64,000 nucleotides of DNA from Sinomicrobium weinanense (GCF_018863395.1 NZ_JAHKRR010000010.1:41398-105397), one strand, 5' to 3'; shown: positions 52,657 through 63,262, counted from the stretch's first letter. The notes: a model not told the origin generated them from the letters alone. Numbers and translations: made by a program.

Positions 52657-53163
52657 TTATGGAGCGTTTCGACCTTCTTTGATCAGTTTTATTAAAATCC
52701 CCATTTGACCCAGATGGTAGATATTATGATGAAGCATTCCATCTATGGCAAATGAATACTCAAATTCGCCTTTGAAGTCCTGATCATAATACGTTTCTTT
52801 TAAAAAGGAATCATCTTTATCTTTTAACAGATCAATCACCCGGGAAAGGCTTTTTCGATAATCCTGAACTATGGTGTCCCATCCTAATTTTTTGAGGCTA
52901 TCGTTATCAGGCCAGTTTTGCTCATCGTTATCCCTAAGCTGGCCTGTTCCGTTCCTTATCTTTAAGATTGTATCGTTGCTCCATGCAGTAAGATGGGCGA
53001 TTAATTCAGCAACACTGTGCATGCTTGGGGATGGCTTTGTGAATGCTTCCCGCTCCGTTATGGAATTAATTTTTCTATCAAAATTATCACCCATCCAAAG
53101 TTTTCCATTTTGAACTTCTAAAAGCTGCCGGATTATATGCCGAATCACTCTCCGATTATCCAT
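52657..53163 (-). CDS. DinB family protein
   Basis: A 168-residue four-helix-bundle protein. Three His of the DinB metal site are visible: HSVAELIAHLTAWSND (first His-containing helix) and LHHNIYHLGQMGILIKL near the C-terminus. ATG 53163 was chosen because it starts with MDNRRVIRHIIRQLLEV, the usual helix 1; an upstream ATG adds eight residues. DinB-like proteins bind divalent metal and some are thiol transferases; the substrate is unknown. It reads leftward, away from the decayed dehydrogenase. Confidence 0.85.
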   Translation of the reverse strand: MDNRRVIRHIIRQLLEVQNGKLWMGDNFDRKINSITEREAFTKPSPSMHSVAELIAHLTAWSNDTILKIRNGTGQLRDNDEQNWPDNDSLKKLGWDTIVQDYRKSLSRVIDLLKDKDDSFLKETYYDQDFKGEFEYSFAIDGMLHHNIYHLGQMGILIKLIKEGRNAP

Positions 53164-53235
53164 ATACTTTTTGTGTTTTATAACCAATGATGTACGAACA
53201 TACGCAAAACGTATTTTGCATATTCACCCCTGTTG

Positions 53236-53595
53236 TTATAGCATGCCCTGTCCAAATGTCAGCAGATTATTGTCCGGGTCAAGCATTGCAAATTCTTTCT
53301 GCCCCCAGGGTTTCATCTGGAGGTGCCCAGCCGGATGTATGCTCAATTTCTTTTCCAGGAATGATTGGTACAGGTTATCGATGTCATCGGTTCGGATATA
53401 AACTTGTCCGTAGTTCTCTTTGGGGTCTAATTCTTTAAATTCAAAAAAATGGAGTTGTACATGATCCTTTTGTACCATCAGATATCCTTCATAGTCGGCA
53501 TTTCCAAATTCCTGAAACCCCAACCTGTTCAGGTAAAAGTTCCTTGTAACCAACTTGTCTCGCATAGGTAATTTTGGGTTTATATCTGTCAGCAT
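53236..53595 (-). CDS. VOC superfamily (bleomycin-resistance-like) protein
   Basis: A 119-residue protein of the glyoxalase/bleomycin-resistance fold: INPKLPMRDKLVTRNFYLNRLGFQEFG starts the first beta-alpha-beta-beta-beta motif, HVQLHFFEFKELDPKENYGQVYIRTDDIDNLYQSFLEK the second, and LQMKPWGQKEFAMLDPDNNLLTFGQ closes it. Members bind drugs in a dimer groove or are metal-dependent lyases. It lies between DinB and HxlR in the same direction and may share their control. Confidence 0.88.
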   Translation of the reverse strand: MLTDINPKLPMRDKLVTRNFYLNRLGFQEFGNADYEGYLMVQKDHVQLHFFEFKELDPKENYGQVYIRTDDIDNLYQSFLEKKLSIHPAGHLQMKPWGQKEFAMLDPDNNLLTFGQGML

Positions 53596-53658
53596 ATCTT
53601 TTTATTTTTTTATAAAAATAAGGAATGGTTTTAAATAATTGGATCTAATATCGCAAGG

Positions 53659-54009
53659 TTATTCCCTGTTAAAAAGCCTCTTGCGATGATTCAGCCCCCA
53701 TCCCTTCAAAGCATCAATAACAGGAACCAGGGTATCCGCATAAGGTTCCGGTTTGTACAAAATCTTTACCGGATAGTCGTCCATTACCGTCCTTTTAATT
53801 AACTGGTGCACTTCCAGCTCCTTTAGCTCTTTGGCCAGAACTTTAGGCGTTATTCCTGGAATACTGTTTTGTATATCGGTAAAACGCTTATTACCCACCA
53901 TAATAGAAATAATAATCGGCAATTTCCATTTTCCGTTAATTACATCCAGTGCATCCCTCACAGGTTTTAGAGTGTCCAGGCAGGACAGATAGTCTCGTTT
54001 TGCTGCCAT
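53659..54009 (-). CDS. HxlR-type winged-helix regulator
   Basis: A 116-residue regulator. The core INGKWKLPIIISIMVGNKRFTDIQNSIPGITPKVLAKELKELEVHQLIKRTV (about 24-75) is the conserved HxlR winged helix, followed by KILYKPEPYADTLVPVIDALKGWG. HxlR proteins respond to electrophiles or oxidants and often repress a divergent oxidoreductase. The divergent neighbour here is a luciferase-like oxidoreductase, and a 28-bp palindrome lies between them. Autoregulation together with control of 54128 is likely. Confidence 0.93.
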   Translation of the reverse strand: MAAKRDYLSCLDTLKPVRDALDVINGKWKLPIIISIMVGNKRFTDIQNSIPGITPKVLAKELKELEVHQLIKRTVMDDYPVKILYKPEPYADTLVPVIDALKGWGLNHRKRLFNRE

Positions 54010-54024
54010 ATCATTTTGTTTTAA

Positions 54025-54052
54025 ATAGTACTTTCCTTCAGGAAAGTACTAT
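54025..54052. promoter_or_regulatory. palindromic HxlR operator
   Basis: ATAGTACTTTCC (54025-54036) and GGAAAGTACTAT (54041-54052) form a perfect 12-bp inverted repeat around TTCA. It sits in the divergent promoter region between HxlR (start 54009) and the oxidoreductase (start 54128). The size and AGTACTTTCC half-site suit a winged-helix dimer. Confidence 0.75.
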
Positions 54053-54127
54053 ACAAAAGAAAGTAAGAAACCTTAACTTTGCAATATTATTTGATATAAA
54101 ATTTTTCTTTATCGAAACACGGAAGAT

Positions 54128-55159
54128 ATGGATAACCGAGATATTGCCTTTTCCATTTTGGAATTAGCCCTTGTGCCACAAGGAGGTACCATTAAACAGA
54201 CGCTTAACGATTCGTTAACCGTAGCAAAAGAAGCGGAAGCCAATAAGTACAAACGCTATTGGTTTGCCGAACACCATAATGCCGAATATATAGGCAGTAG
54301 CGCTACCTCACTGCTCATTGGCTACGTAGCCGATAACACTTCCAACATCCGGGTAGGTTCGGGTGGTGTTATGCTTCCCAACCACTCCCCTTTGATCGTG
54401 GCAGAACAGTTTGGTACCCTGGCCCATTTATACCCCAACCGAATTGATTTAGGGCTTGGAAGGGCGCCCGGTACCGACCCGAAAACTGCCCGTGCCATCC
54501 GGTCCGACTTTATGCAGGCCGCACATTCTTTTTCCCGGGAAATAGAAAAAATACAACAATACTTTTCCACAGATAATAAAAATGCAGAAGTACGGGCAAC
54601 GATTGCAGAAGGTACAGATGTCCCCCTTTATATATTAGGTTCCAGCACTGACAGTGCGCATTTAGCGGCCCGAAAAGGATTACCTTATGCCTTTGCCAGC
54701 CATTTTGCTTCAACACATTTATTCAATGCATTAAATATTTATCGCGATGAATTCCAGCCTTCCGATATTTTAGAAAAGCCCTACACCATAGCGGGGATAA
54801 ATGTTTTAATTGCCAATACGGATGAAGAAGCGGAACGGTTGTTTACTACCTTAATTAAAATGTTTCTCGGGGTTTTGACCGGGGCCAAAGATGCCATACA
54901 ACCGCCTACGGCAATGACAGAAGAATTACAGGAATTGCTGAAACATCCCTCTTTACACCAAATGTTGAAATACTCTTTCGTAGGAAGCAAACAAACCGTA
55001 AAAAAGCAACTTGAAGCATTTCTTGAAGAAACACAGGTAAATGAACTCATCGCAGTATCCACAACCTTTGCTTTAGAAGATCGGATCAATTCTGTAAGGC
55101 TGTTTGGCGAAGTCATGACGGAAATCAATGAAGAAAAAATACGAAGAGAGATTGCCTAA
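54128..55159 (+). CDS. LLM class flavin-dependent oxidoreductase
   Basis: A 343-residue luciferase-like monooxygenase family protein. FSILELALVPQGGTIKQTL, RYWFAEHHNAEYIGSSATSLLIGYVADNT (the WFAEHH motif is diagnostic), IRVGSGGVMLPNHSPLIVAEQFGTLAHLYPNRIDLGLGRAPGTD and the C-terminal barrel segments are in order. It uses reduced FMN from a separate reductase. In this subfamily physiological substrates are mostly unknown. It is controlled, by inference, by the divergent HxlR gene through the palindrome at 54025. Confidence 0.93.
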   Translation: MDNRDIAFSILELALVPQGGTIKQTLNDSLTVAKEAEANKYKRYWFAEHHNAEYIGSSATSLLIGYVADNTSNIRVGSGGVMLPNHSPLIVAEQFGTLAHLYPNRIDLGLGRAPGTDPKTARAIRSDFMQAAHSFSREIEKIQQYFSTDNKNAEVRATIAEGTDVPLYILGSSTDSAHLAARKGLPYAFASHFASTHLFNALNIYRDEFQPSDILEKPYTIAGINVLIANTDEEAERLFTTLIKMFLGVLTGAKDAIQPPTAMTEELQELLKHPSLHQMLKYSFVGSKQTVKKQLEAFLEETQVNELIAVSTTFALEDRINSVRLFGEVMTEINEEKIRREIA

Positions 55160-55895
55160 GCACAATAAGCGTTAAAATTATTCGCCATACAAATAAGATA
55201 GAATGGAGAAATGAAAATAGAATTTATTGGTGTAGACCATATCGGTCAGATATTTGACACATGCCGGGTATCAGGTCGAAATTCCAGAAAACCTTATCCC
55301 CCACCCGGACCGATAAAAAGGTTGTTACATAAAAAACGGTACTATTTGATTTTAAATGGTGGCTGTTTGACTTCAGTTGTCCTTTCAGGACAATTTCCGG
55401 ACTATTTTTGGAGGGTTTGAGAAGATCAACTTCAGAAAGCAACGAATAAAAACATCGGATCATCTACACATAACAAAATAGCAGCCTTCTCTTCCAATCA
55501 GGACATCCGGAGTTATTACTTCACTAAAAACAAAACTTATTTCACAAATTTTCATCAAAAACAGTTTTTATTTTATTTGTTGGAAATCTTGACATAAGTT
55601 TAGAATATCAGAACTTTTAGAGCCTGTCTGAATTTTATCCCTTCGACAAGCTCAAGGCATCGCTTTTGGCTCTTTTATGTGCCTTTGCCCTCGCGACAGC
55701 CTGGCTCCTTCGTTAAAAAGGTCCGGCAGACCTTTTTTATACGCCCGGCCCTGTCTGACAAAAAAATACACTATAAAATATTCCAAAGACAGGCTCTTAG
55801 TGAAATAACATAAAAATTACCGAAATGAGTTTTTATCCGATCTGAAAATATTACTAACGCCCTTTCCCCCGAAAGGCCCCAAAAATAAACCTACT
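55160..55895. repeat. intergenic repeats between the oxidoreductase and the giant gene
   Basis: This 736-bp gap has no gene I can support; a 69-codon frame at 55211 lacks any family signature. TTGTCCT/AGGACAA forms a small hairpin at 55377-55393. An element at about 55617-55800 is bounded by AGAGCCTGTC and GACAGGCTCT. It contains CCTTCGACAAGCTCAAGGC, a sequence typical of flavobacterial dispersed repeats, and a terminator-like stem AAAAAGGTC/GACCTTTTT (55715-55723 and 55729-55737). Confidence 0.65.
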
Positions 55896-58800
55896 ATGAA
55901 AACCAGAAACGAAGAGCGTCCGTTTACCCATGTAAAGACCCTTACACACCAGGGCCATGCTTTTGCCTTTGCTTCATCGCCTACAACCCGCTCAGGTGAT
56001 GGATCGGAATATGATGAAGTATTTTGGTGCGTGCTCAACCCTGCTGTCGGAACCGAAGTTGAAGAAAATATCGATGCCGGCGACCTGACAGTCGATGATG
56101 GCTGGACAGAACTTATTCCTTTAAATTGTGCCACAGAAACCCGCGTAGCAGGGATGAACCTGCTTTTACGGGATATCCCGGGCGAAGATGCCAATGGAGA
56201 CCCGAATACCACAGCATCGCTCACACAAGCCAATCCTTTTATTGTGGTATCTGACGGAGACTATATATACCTGTTCCGCACTACGTCGCTGGACCCTCAA
56301 TCCCAGGGTTCTAATGATACATTTCCCGTGGGGCTTTTAGTGGACCGGTTTATTTTTCAACAGCAGGATATGGCCCTGGCACATGCTACGGAAACCCGCT
56401 ATGTACGCAGTGAAAATGCGGATGTCCCCGCTTCAGATAAAGACAGCCTGGGCAGTGAGTCCATGGACGGAGAACCATTTTTGGAACCGGCATTCCTCCT
56501 GCCCCTTGATGTGCAATTTTCCCCGACCAGTACATTTGCAGTGGTGAGAGTGCCTGTGGGAGATAAATCCCCTGTATGGCATATTTTTGCCCCACAAGAC
56601 CAGTATATTGTGGCTTTTTCTATTCCTGCTTCCCTTTTTGTTCCATTTGATGTTTCACAATTACACGGATTCAATAAATTTTCCACCAATACCAACAAAC
56701 AGACCTTTCCTCTTATCGAGCCTTCGGCAAAATACCTGCCTGTTCATAACAATGATGATGATGGCAGCGGACAAAATACTACTCCCCCGGTAAGCAACTT
56801 ATCAGCTACACTCTACTACCGTCAGGAACCTGCGTACACCAATGACAGCGGCGCCATTAGTGTAATGACCAATGCAGGGATCATGCTCAGTTTGTCCTGC
56901 GGTCAATTATTCAGTGTACTGGATATCGACCTCGGTTTGAACGGGCGGCTTGCAGGCTCGTCAACGGAAAAATGGATGAACAGCGATCCGGAAGCCGTTG
57001 AACTCAATTTACCGGAAATCCCTTTTTATGGCACAGCCCTCGAACTAAACGGCCGTAGCGATTATATTACGCTACCTAATAGCAGCGCCAGCGGGCATAC
57101 GTTTGAGGCCTGGATCATGCCGTATGCAAATCCACAGGAGGATCAGTGTATTTTCGAACTGGAGTTCGGCGATGGTGACGATAAAAGCAGCGGCGGAATA
57201 TGCCTGATGAATGATTTACATTTAGGCCTGTTCAAAATAAATCCAGAGACACGCAATCTATTGTACCCGACTATCCTGGATCAGCTTCCCCCATTACCCC
57301 CCAATGTCTGGACACATATCGCGTTTACTTTTTCCAGTTCAGGATATTTGAAAGGATATTTAAATGGCTGGGAAGTGGGTGACTTTCAAATTTCCCCATC
57401 GCCTATCGGTCAACCGGTTGGAGCAACCGTGGGGCGCAGCGAACTAGCACATAGGTATTATTTCAAAGGCTTAATTGGTGAAATGCGTATTTGGGACAGT
57501 AAATTGGTTAGTCGTCAATTGAATAAATACCGAAGTATCGATGTATTGGAACAAAAAAAGGATAGCGGCATTAATTCTGTTTATCAAATGGATGAGGGCC
57601 AGGGTAATACGTTAATAAACAAGGTTGAAGGTAGTACGCACGAAAACGCGGTTTGCCAGGGTGGCCGGTGGATAGGCGCCGCCTCTGCCAGCCGTATTAG
57701 TATGCCCCTTGTCGGTAATCGCGACAAGGGTTTGCTTGCTATTTACGGGGCTGTACTTCCCGACGTTCAAACCCGGGGTGCCGCCGCCCTGCTTCCCAGC
57801 GCGGATGGTTTGATCCGAATGGCCTACCGAAGAACGGACGATCATTGGGGTTCAATTCATTACGATACACGTACCCAGCGCAACCAGGTGATATTATCGT
57901 GGCAAGGAAGCCAGGATAACCAAATGTCTGTGAAATTAAGGTTTGTAGCACTGGCTCCGGGCACGTTATTCAATCTAGGCGGTGTATTCATTAAGAATGA
58001 TACTGAACACGATGGTATGATAACCATTACTATGAGTGAGAATGTCTTAAAAAATGATAAATTTGGGCTATACGAATGTTGGACAGCCGTCCCACGAAAA
58101 CTTTCCTCGATTGTTGATATAATCAATGGCCGGATGCCAAATTCGGTTAAAGAACCGGGTTACAATTATACAGAGAACGTCACGAGAATGCTTAACGGAA
58201 CAGTCCTGACAGAAGATCAATTACCTGAACGTTTACATCCGTACGCTTCTCTCTTATTTGGCGCAACCGGTATTCATCAACTGGGCGAAGACCTCGATCA
58301 GTTCGTGCCCGATAACCCTTCCCCTCCTAATTCTGTACAATATGCTTTCCTAGCCGCTTCAGATCCGCAATGGGTATTGGACCCTGTCCCGGCAGCCGTT
58401 AAAAACCCAGTATTCTGGTTTGAAGATAGTGCCGCGGATAAACTTCAATTAGACGGAGATGTAACCCTGGAGGCCTGGGCAATCAGTTCTGATCACCTTA
58501 CCGGTACTAATACTATTTTATTTCAGGGATATGGCAATACACCTTATGTTTTTGGCTTAACCAAAGACAACCATCTGTATGCTGCCAAGAACAAGGGGAG
58601 CGATATCGTATTTGCCATTGGTAAGGACCCGGTCCCCGATAGTATGCAATGGACACACCTCGCCGCGGCCTATCGTTCAAGCTGGGGCCTGCACTTGCAT
58701 GATGAGGCCTATATTCGATGCGGTAAACTGCAAAGGGAACCCGGAGAGGCGATCACGGTAGAAGCCTGGGTATGTCCTGATACGGAAAGTATTAACAGCG

Positions 58801-61800
58801 GCAAGGTAGTTCCCATCATATCGCAGTGGGCCCCCGAGATGAAAGACAAAAGATTTAAGTTGGCCCTGGATTCCGGTAAGCCTGTATTCTCAATCCAAGA
58901 CAATAATGACAACGAATATATTGTTTCCGGCGAAAAATCCTTAACCAAGGGGGCGTGGACCCATCTCAGTGGTGTATATCAGGCCACCGGGACAAAGAAC
59001 ATGCTGTATTTTCCGGAATCTCACAATTCTTATGCCGCAGTACTTGAAAACAGGGGGATACCATCAAGTACAGTGACCATTGAAATGTGGATCAGGCCTG
59101 AAAAAAAGGACAATGATCGTTCTACTCTTATCTCTTGTGCGAGAAATGATAAGGCAAATTCCCTTTTCGAATTGTCCATTGATACAAAAGGGGAACTCAA
59201 ATTATACTATATAACCAAAAAAGACGGGAATCGGAGAATGGGACCTTATTCTACCGGGGTGAATATTCCTTTTGCCTCTGACAAAAATGACGATTCTGCC
59301 GATATGCACCTGGCCGTTGTATTCGATTGGATAGCCAGCAGCATCATTGTTTACATCAATGGAGTTCCCCAGCAGTTGAACTCTGATAAACCAAAACCTG
59401 ATTATGATTTCACCGATAGTTTGCCAGCCTTTGGGTGGATCATCGGAGCTGCGTTGAAAGATTTAAACGAGGATGGAAATATAAATGATACAGAAAAACA
59501 CTACATAGGAGGTATGCGAGAGGTACGTCTCTGGTCTACGGTCCGTACCCAACAGCAGATCATTGACCATTTGAACGTACCGGTCTCTACATCTGAAGCG
59601 GGATTGGAAGGTTATTGGAGTTTGAACGCCCCACCAAACGACAACAAGAATGATTTTGGAGATAGTAATGGGGATGATAGTGGAGATAATAGCGGAAATA
59701 AAATCACTATACATCCCCGAATTACCAATGCGGTTAATACCGTAAGTGTAAAGGTATGTGGAGACGCTTATTTTTATGCCGCACCTGTTAAATCTTCACT
59801 TACGTTGTATGTCAACAACAGCCAGCCTGCCATAAATAATTTTGAGGAAAACCAGTTACCTGCTAAATTAAATACCGGTGATGCCACTCTTTACATAGGC
59901 AAGGAAGATAGTAAAACTTCAGAAATACTTGCTGCCATTGTCGATGACATTCGTATCTGGACAACCGCACGGCTTTCCGCTCAAATCGATTATTATAGAA
60001 AACGGGCGATTGACGATCCGGAAAAACATACGGATCTGGCCGCTTACTGGAACTTTGATGAGGGTAAAGGCCAGGAGGTTCGTGATGAAACAGGCGGTAA
60101 CCCTGGTAAAATTATGGGTGTACGGAATATCGATAAAACCGATGAGGACAATCCTTTTTGGATACCGACTCCTATCACATCTTACTGGACGCTGTTTGTT
60201 GACGGAGTTAAAATAGGCATCGATACAGATCCCGGAAACAATCCTGATCATCCCGATCCGAGTGTCGGTGCATGGCTGGGTTTACCAAGAGGATATAGCG
60301 GTTATTTGGCGGAGGTAAGGGTATGGGATATTCGACGCAAACAAAGTGCTATACAATCAACCCTGAATCGTACGCTCAGAGGTGATGAAACAGGCCTGGT
60401 AGCTTATTGGCCCTGTAATGATAATCAGGGTTCAGGAACGGATGGTGAGGTGGGATTATCTGATAAGGTCATTAATCCTTGCGATGCCCTGTTTTCATCC
60501 TCCTCGCCAAATATCCCTTCACAGGTATGGGCCCAACCAGGCACAGACCTGCCATATCCTGTACCGGTAGCGGATGACGTCCAATATGCCATTAATATCA
60601 GCAATAAAGTAATGACACGGGAAGCAGAAGCCCTGGAGTTAAGCTCTTCTCCTGCCATTACAGAACTGGAAGCAGGTGAGGGAAAGGTGCACATCGGTAT
60701 TAAATCTGGTAGTATAACCTGGCTACTGGATACCGATGAAGAACCGGACGCCACAGACCTGGTTTATATCGGGCAAATACAAACAAACGCACAAATCGTT
60801 GGTTTTATTGAAGGAGCTCCACCTTTGCCAAGTGAAAATCTGGGCATAGAGCAATCCAGTACGCCGGATAAATATCTGGGAACATCAAGCGTGACTTTAG
60901 AAGAAGGAGATCATGTGCGGTTCAGTAATATAAAAGAGGCTTCGTCTGGAGGAGGAGGGTCTCTGGACCTTTCAATCGGATATAAGGAAAACTATCAAGC
61001 AGACGCGGTGGTTTCTCCTTTTGGTATTGGTACTATATCACATATAGCGGGCGGTAGCGGACATTTTATGTTTAACTTGAAATTTGACGGTATCGGTCAA
61101 AGGCGTAAGGTTACCTCCGGCAGAATAGCCGACAGCAGGAATAAAACCAGTTCAATAATCGTGGATGGTGCTTTTGAGCAAAATTTATATAACATTGGTT
61201 GTTTTTCCAAGGAGGAGGTCGGGGTACAGCCCAAACGGATATACAGACCCAACAATATGGGGTCTGCTATAGTAAAGTCATTGGTTGCCGACTTTTATGC
61301 GTTACGGTCCAAGCGCACCGGTGCCACTATGGGCTACCGGATTGTTCCGGATCCTAATATTCCGCCCGATACCAATATCATTATGTTTAAACTCAATCCC
61401 GGCTATGTAAAAAACGGCACTTTAGATGGATATGTAGGTTTTGACAAAGATGTGCATTATAAAGACTTGGGGCCCGATGAAAAAGGGAGTTACTATAAGG
61501 TACAGGAGGCTTATACAATTAAAGGTAAAATTGAAAGACAGCGGGCAGAATATAAAAACTTCTCAAAATCTTTACGATCGGGAAAATTAAAAAAAGACGA
61601 TGTGAACTTCAGTATGGTCAACACCTATGTATGGGCTGCAGACGGTGGCCTCTCCTCCGAGGAAATGTCTGGTGAAGCGGCGCGTAGAGAGGCCCATGGC
61701 CCCTCCTGGGAGATAAAGGCTCAGGCGGGTCTTAACATGGGAGTGGAATTTTTGTTTGGAGTGAATGCATTAATGGGACGTTCTTACAACTTGGATTTCT

Positions 61801-63224
61801 ATGCCGTTGGAGACTTTCAAGGTTTTCACACTAAAGTAAATGGTGAAATCTCCACTTTCTCACTGGAATCAAAGGTAGGTGGCGAAGGTTTTTTGGGAAA
61901 ACAGGCCATCCCCGTCCCAAATGTAAATGTTACCGGGCTCGATTGGGGATACCGTCCCCAGACACCGGGCGATTTCAGTTACCTCGACCCATCGGCAAAT
62001 GCACTGACCAAGGCATTGATTGACGCCGGGGTAGTCTCTAAGATCCGTGTCAGGTACGAACCCGAAACATATACTACCAATTATACGATATACGAAGATA
62101 AAGACGGAAATTGTATTTTAGAAGATGTGGCAGGTATTTTCAAGGTGGCTTTAGATAATGATACTGATCCAACGAAGGCATCTTTTACTCCGTATGTACA
62201 GACAGGGCAATACCCTATCAATTACCAGGCGGCCCCCTGTCCGGGCAAAGTTTTGGGATATCGCTTTATGAGTTTTTACCTGGATCCCGACAAGAAAAAT
62301 TTTGATGCACTGGCCAATACAAAACGACCTGATGAACAGATCATCGACCAGGACTGGCTTAATAACTCCAAAGATCCCAATGCGGTTGCGCTGAAAGATG
62401 CCCTGACCAGGCGTAACGAAGTGTGGAGAGTGTTTCACAGGGTCACTTATGTAAATCGTGTACCGCCTGATGAAAGTTCAGAAAATGCCGGGGATATCAA
62501 GCATGTGACCATACCTAACAAAACCAAGCGACCAGACGATATCAGCACAGCACGAAACAGCCTGCTGACCCCTATATTGCTGGGGTATAACCCGCAAATT
62601 ACCGACAGCTTTCCCAATATTCAACATTCCGGATATCCACCAAACATCCAGATCATTGATAAAAATATTGCATTGGTGGTAGAATCAATGAATTTACCGA
62701 AACTACAGGCCGAAAAATTGGCGAATCAACTACATAAATACATGATATCTTATATAGCGCCAGATCAGGAAACGGATATTTTTAGTTTAAAAATACAGGC
62801 GGAATATTATACTGATTCATATGGTGTAGCTCTTGATAGCCATGCACAAACAGAGAATGGAATAGATGTTGGCTATATGAGCCGGGATGGGTGGATGGAA
62901 TATAATAATATCAATATTCCAAAATCAGGAAATTACACTATAGAATACAGGGTTTCTACGGATTGTGATAATATTCGGCTTTCACTACAGGTTGATGGCG
63001 GACAAAAAAATTCTTTGGATATTCCCAATACTCATGATTGGTCACATTATATAACAATAGAAAATTCCATGTACATCGAAGAGGGGATGCATGATTTTCG
63101 TATCAATTCAGAAACAGGCGCATGGAACTTTGAGTGGTGGAGAATTACCGAAGCCCCTCCGGCAGAAAGTTGTTTTGCGGAAAGCGTTGGGCTAACAGCC
63201 GTTGAAGATGACAGTTCGGCTTAG
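55896..63224 (+). CDS. giant LamG-repeat protein with C-terminal CBM6-like domain
   Basis: A 2442-residue protein without an evident Sec signal peptide (MKTRNEERPFTHVKTLTHQG). The first 370 residues are beta-rich and unrecognised. At least four LamG/concanavalin-like modules follow, each ending in the signature strand: IGEMRIWD (about 528), MREVRLWS (about 1205), VDDIRIWTT (about 1350) and LAEVRVWDI (about 1470). Each module starts with LELNGRSDYI- or VTLEAW-type strands. A region from 1530 to 2280, including WEIKAQAGLNMGVEFLFGVNALMGRSYNLDF, is unrecognised. Residues about 2298-2425 resemble CBM6 (EYYTDSYGV, NIPKSGNYTIEYRV, DWSHYITIEN). No catalytic domain, T9SS tail or membrane anchor was seen. 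It may bind glycan outside the cell, but the export route is unclear. Confidence 0.75.
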   Translation: MKTRNEERPFTHVKTLTHQGHAFAFASSPTTRSGDGSEYDEVFWCVLNPAVGTEVEENIDAGDLTVDDGWTELIPLNCATETRVAGMNLLLRDIPGEDANGDPNTTASLTQANPFIVVSDGDYIYLFRTTSLDPQSQGSNDTFPVGLLVDRFIFQQQDMALAHATETRYVRSENADVPASDKDSLGSESMDGEPFLEPAFLLPLDVQFSPTSTFAVVRVPVGDKSPVWHIFAPQDQYIVAFSIPASLFVPFDVSQLHGFNKFSTNTNKQTFPLIEPSAKYLPVHNNDDDGSGQNTTPPVSNLSATLYYRQEPAYTNDSGAISVMTNAGIMLSLSCGQLFSVLDIDLGLNGRLAGSSTEKWMNSDPEAVELNLPEIPFYGTALELNGRSDYITLPNSSASGHTFEAWIMPYANPQEDQCIFELEFGDGDDKSSGGICLMNDLHLGLFKINPETRNLLYPTILDQLPPLPPNVWTHIAFTFSSSGYLKGYLNGWEVGDFQISPSPIGQPVGATVGRSELAHRYYFKGLIGEMRIWDSKLVSRQLNKYRSIDVLEQKKDSGINSVYQMDEGQGNTLINKVEGSTHENAVCQGGRWIGAASASRISMPLVGNRDKGLLAIYGAVLPDVQTRGAAALLPSADGLIRMAYRRTDDHWGSIHYDTRTQRNQVILSWQGSQDNQMSVKLRFVALAPGTLFNLGGVFIKNDTEHDGMITITMSENVLKNDKFGLYECWTAVPRKLSSIVDIINGRMPNSVKEPGYNYTENVTRMLNGTVLTEDQLPERLHPYASLLFGATGIHQLGEDLDQFVPDNPSPPNSVQYAFLAASDPQWVLDPVPAAVKNPVFWFEDSAADKLQLDGDVTLEAWAISSDHLTGTNTILFQGYGNTPYVFGLTKDNHLYAAKNKGSDIVFAIGKDPVPDSMQWTHLAAAYRSSWGLHLHDEAYIRCGKLQREPGEAITVEAWVCPDTESINSGKVVPIISQWAPEMKDKRFKLALDSGKPVFSIQDNNDNEYIVSGEKSLTKGAWTHLSGVYQATGTKNMLYFPESHNSYAAVLENRGIPSSTVTIEMWIRPEKKDNDRSTLISCARNDKANSLFELSIDTKGELKLYYITKKDGNRRMGPYSTGVNIPFASDKNDDSADMHLAVVFDWIASSIIVYINGVPQQLNSDKPKPDYDFTDSLPAFGWIIGAALKDLNEDGNINDTEKHYIGGMREVRLWSTVRTQQQIIDHLNVPVSTSEAGLEGYWSLNAPPNDNKNDFGDSNGDDSGDNSGNKITIHPRITNAVNTVSVKVCGDAYFYAAPVKSSLTLYVNNSQPAINNFEENQLPAKLNTGDATLYIGKEDSKTSEILAAIVDDIRIWTTARLSAQIDYYRKRAIDDPEKHTDLAAYWNFDEGKGQEVRDETGGNPGKIMGVRNIDKTDEDNPFWIPTPITSYWTLFVDGVKIGIDTDPGNNPDHPDPSVGAWLGLPRGYSGYLAEVRVWDIRRKQSAIQSTLNRTLRGDETGLVAYWPCNDNQGSGTDGEVGLSDKVINPCDALFSSSSPNIPSQVWAQPGTDLPYPVPVADDVQYAINISNKVMTREAEALELSSSPAITELEAGEGKVHIGIKSGSITWLLDTDEEPDATDLVYIGQIQTNAQIVGFIEGAPPLPSENLGIEQSSTPDKYLGTSSVTLEEGDHVRFSNIKEASSGGGGSLDLSIGYKENYQADAVVSPFGIGTISHIAGGSGHFMFNLKFDGIGQRRKVTSGRIADSRNKTSSIIVDGAFEQNLYNIGCFSKEEVGVQPKRIYRPNNMGSAIVKSLVADFYALRSKRTGATMGYRIVPDPNIPPDTNIIMFKLNPGYVKNGTLDGYVGFDKDVHYKDLGPDEKGSYYKVQEAYTIKGKIERQRAEYKNFSKSLRSGKLKKDDVNFSMVNTYVWAADGGLSSEEMSGEAARREAHGPSWEIKAQAGLNMGVEFLFGVNALMGRSYNLDFYAVGDFQGFHTKVNGEISTFSLESKVGGEGFLGKQAIPVPNVNVTGLDWGYRPQTPGDFSYLDPSANALTKALIDAGVVSKIRVRYEPETYTTNYTIYEDKDGNCILEDVAGIFKVALDNDTDPTKASFTPYVQTGQYPINYQAAPCPGKVLGYRFMSFYLDPDKKNFDALANTKRPDEQIIDQDWLNNSKDPNAVALKDALTRRNEVWRVFHRVTYVNRVPPDESSENAGDIKHVTIPNKTKRPDDISTARNSLLTPILLGYNPQITDSFPNIQHSGYPPNIQIIDKNIALVVESMNLPKLQAEKLANQLHKYMISYIAPDQETDIFSLKIQAEYYTDSYGVALDSHAQTENGIDVGYMSRDGWMEYNNINIPKSGNYTIEYRVSTDCDNIRLSLQVDGGQKNSLDIPNTHDWSHYITIENSMYIEEGMHDFRINSETGAWNFEWWRITEAPPAESCFAESVGLTAVEDDSSA

Positions 63225-63262
63225 CCGTTGATCTTTAAAAATTCTCGTTGCAACATAGTTTT

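Noticed and set aside
55211-55420. 69-codon plus-strand frame
   Set aside because: No family signature, overlapping minus-strand frame equally open, in an intergenic repeat region.
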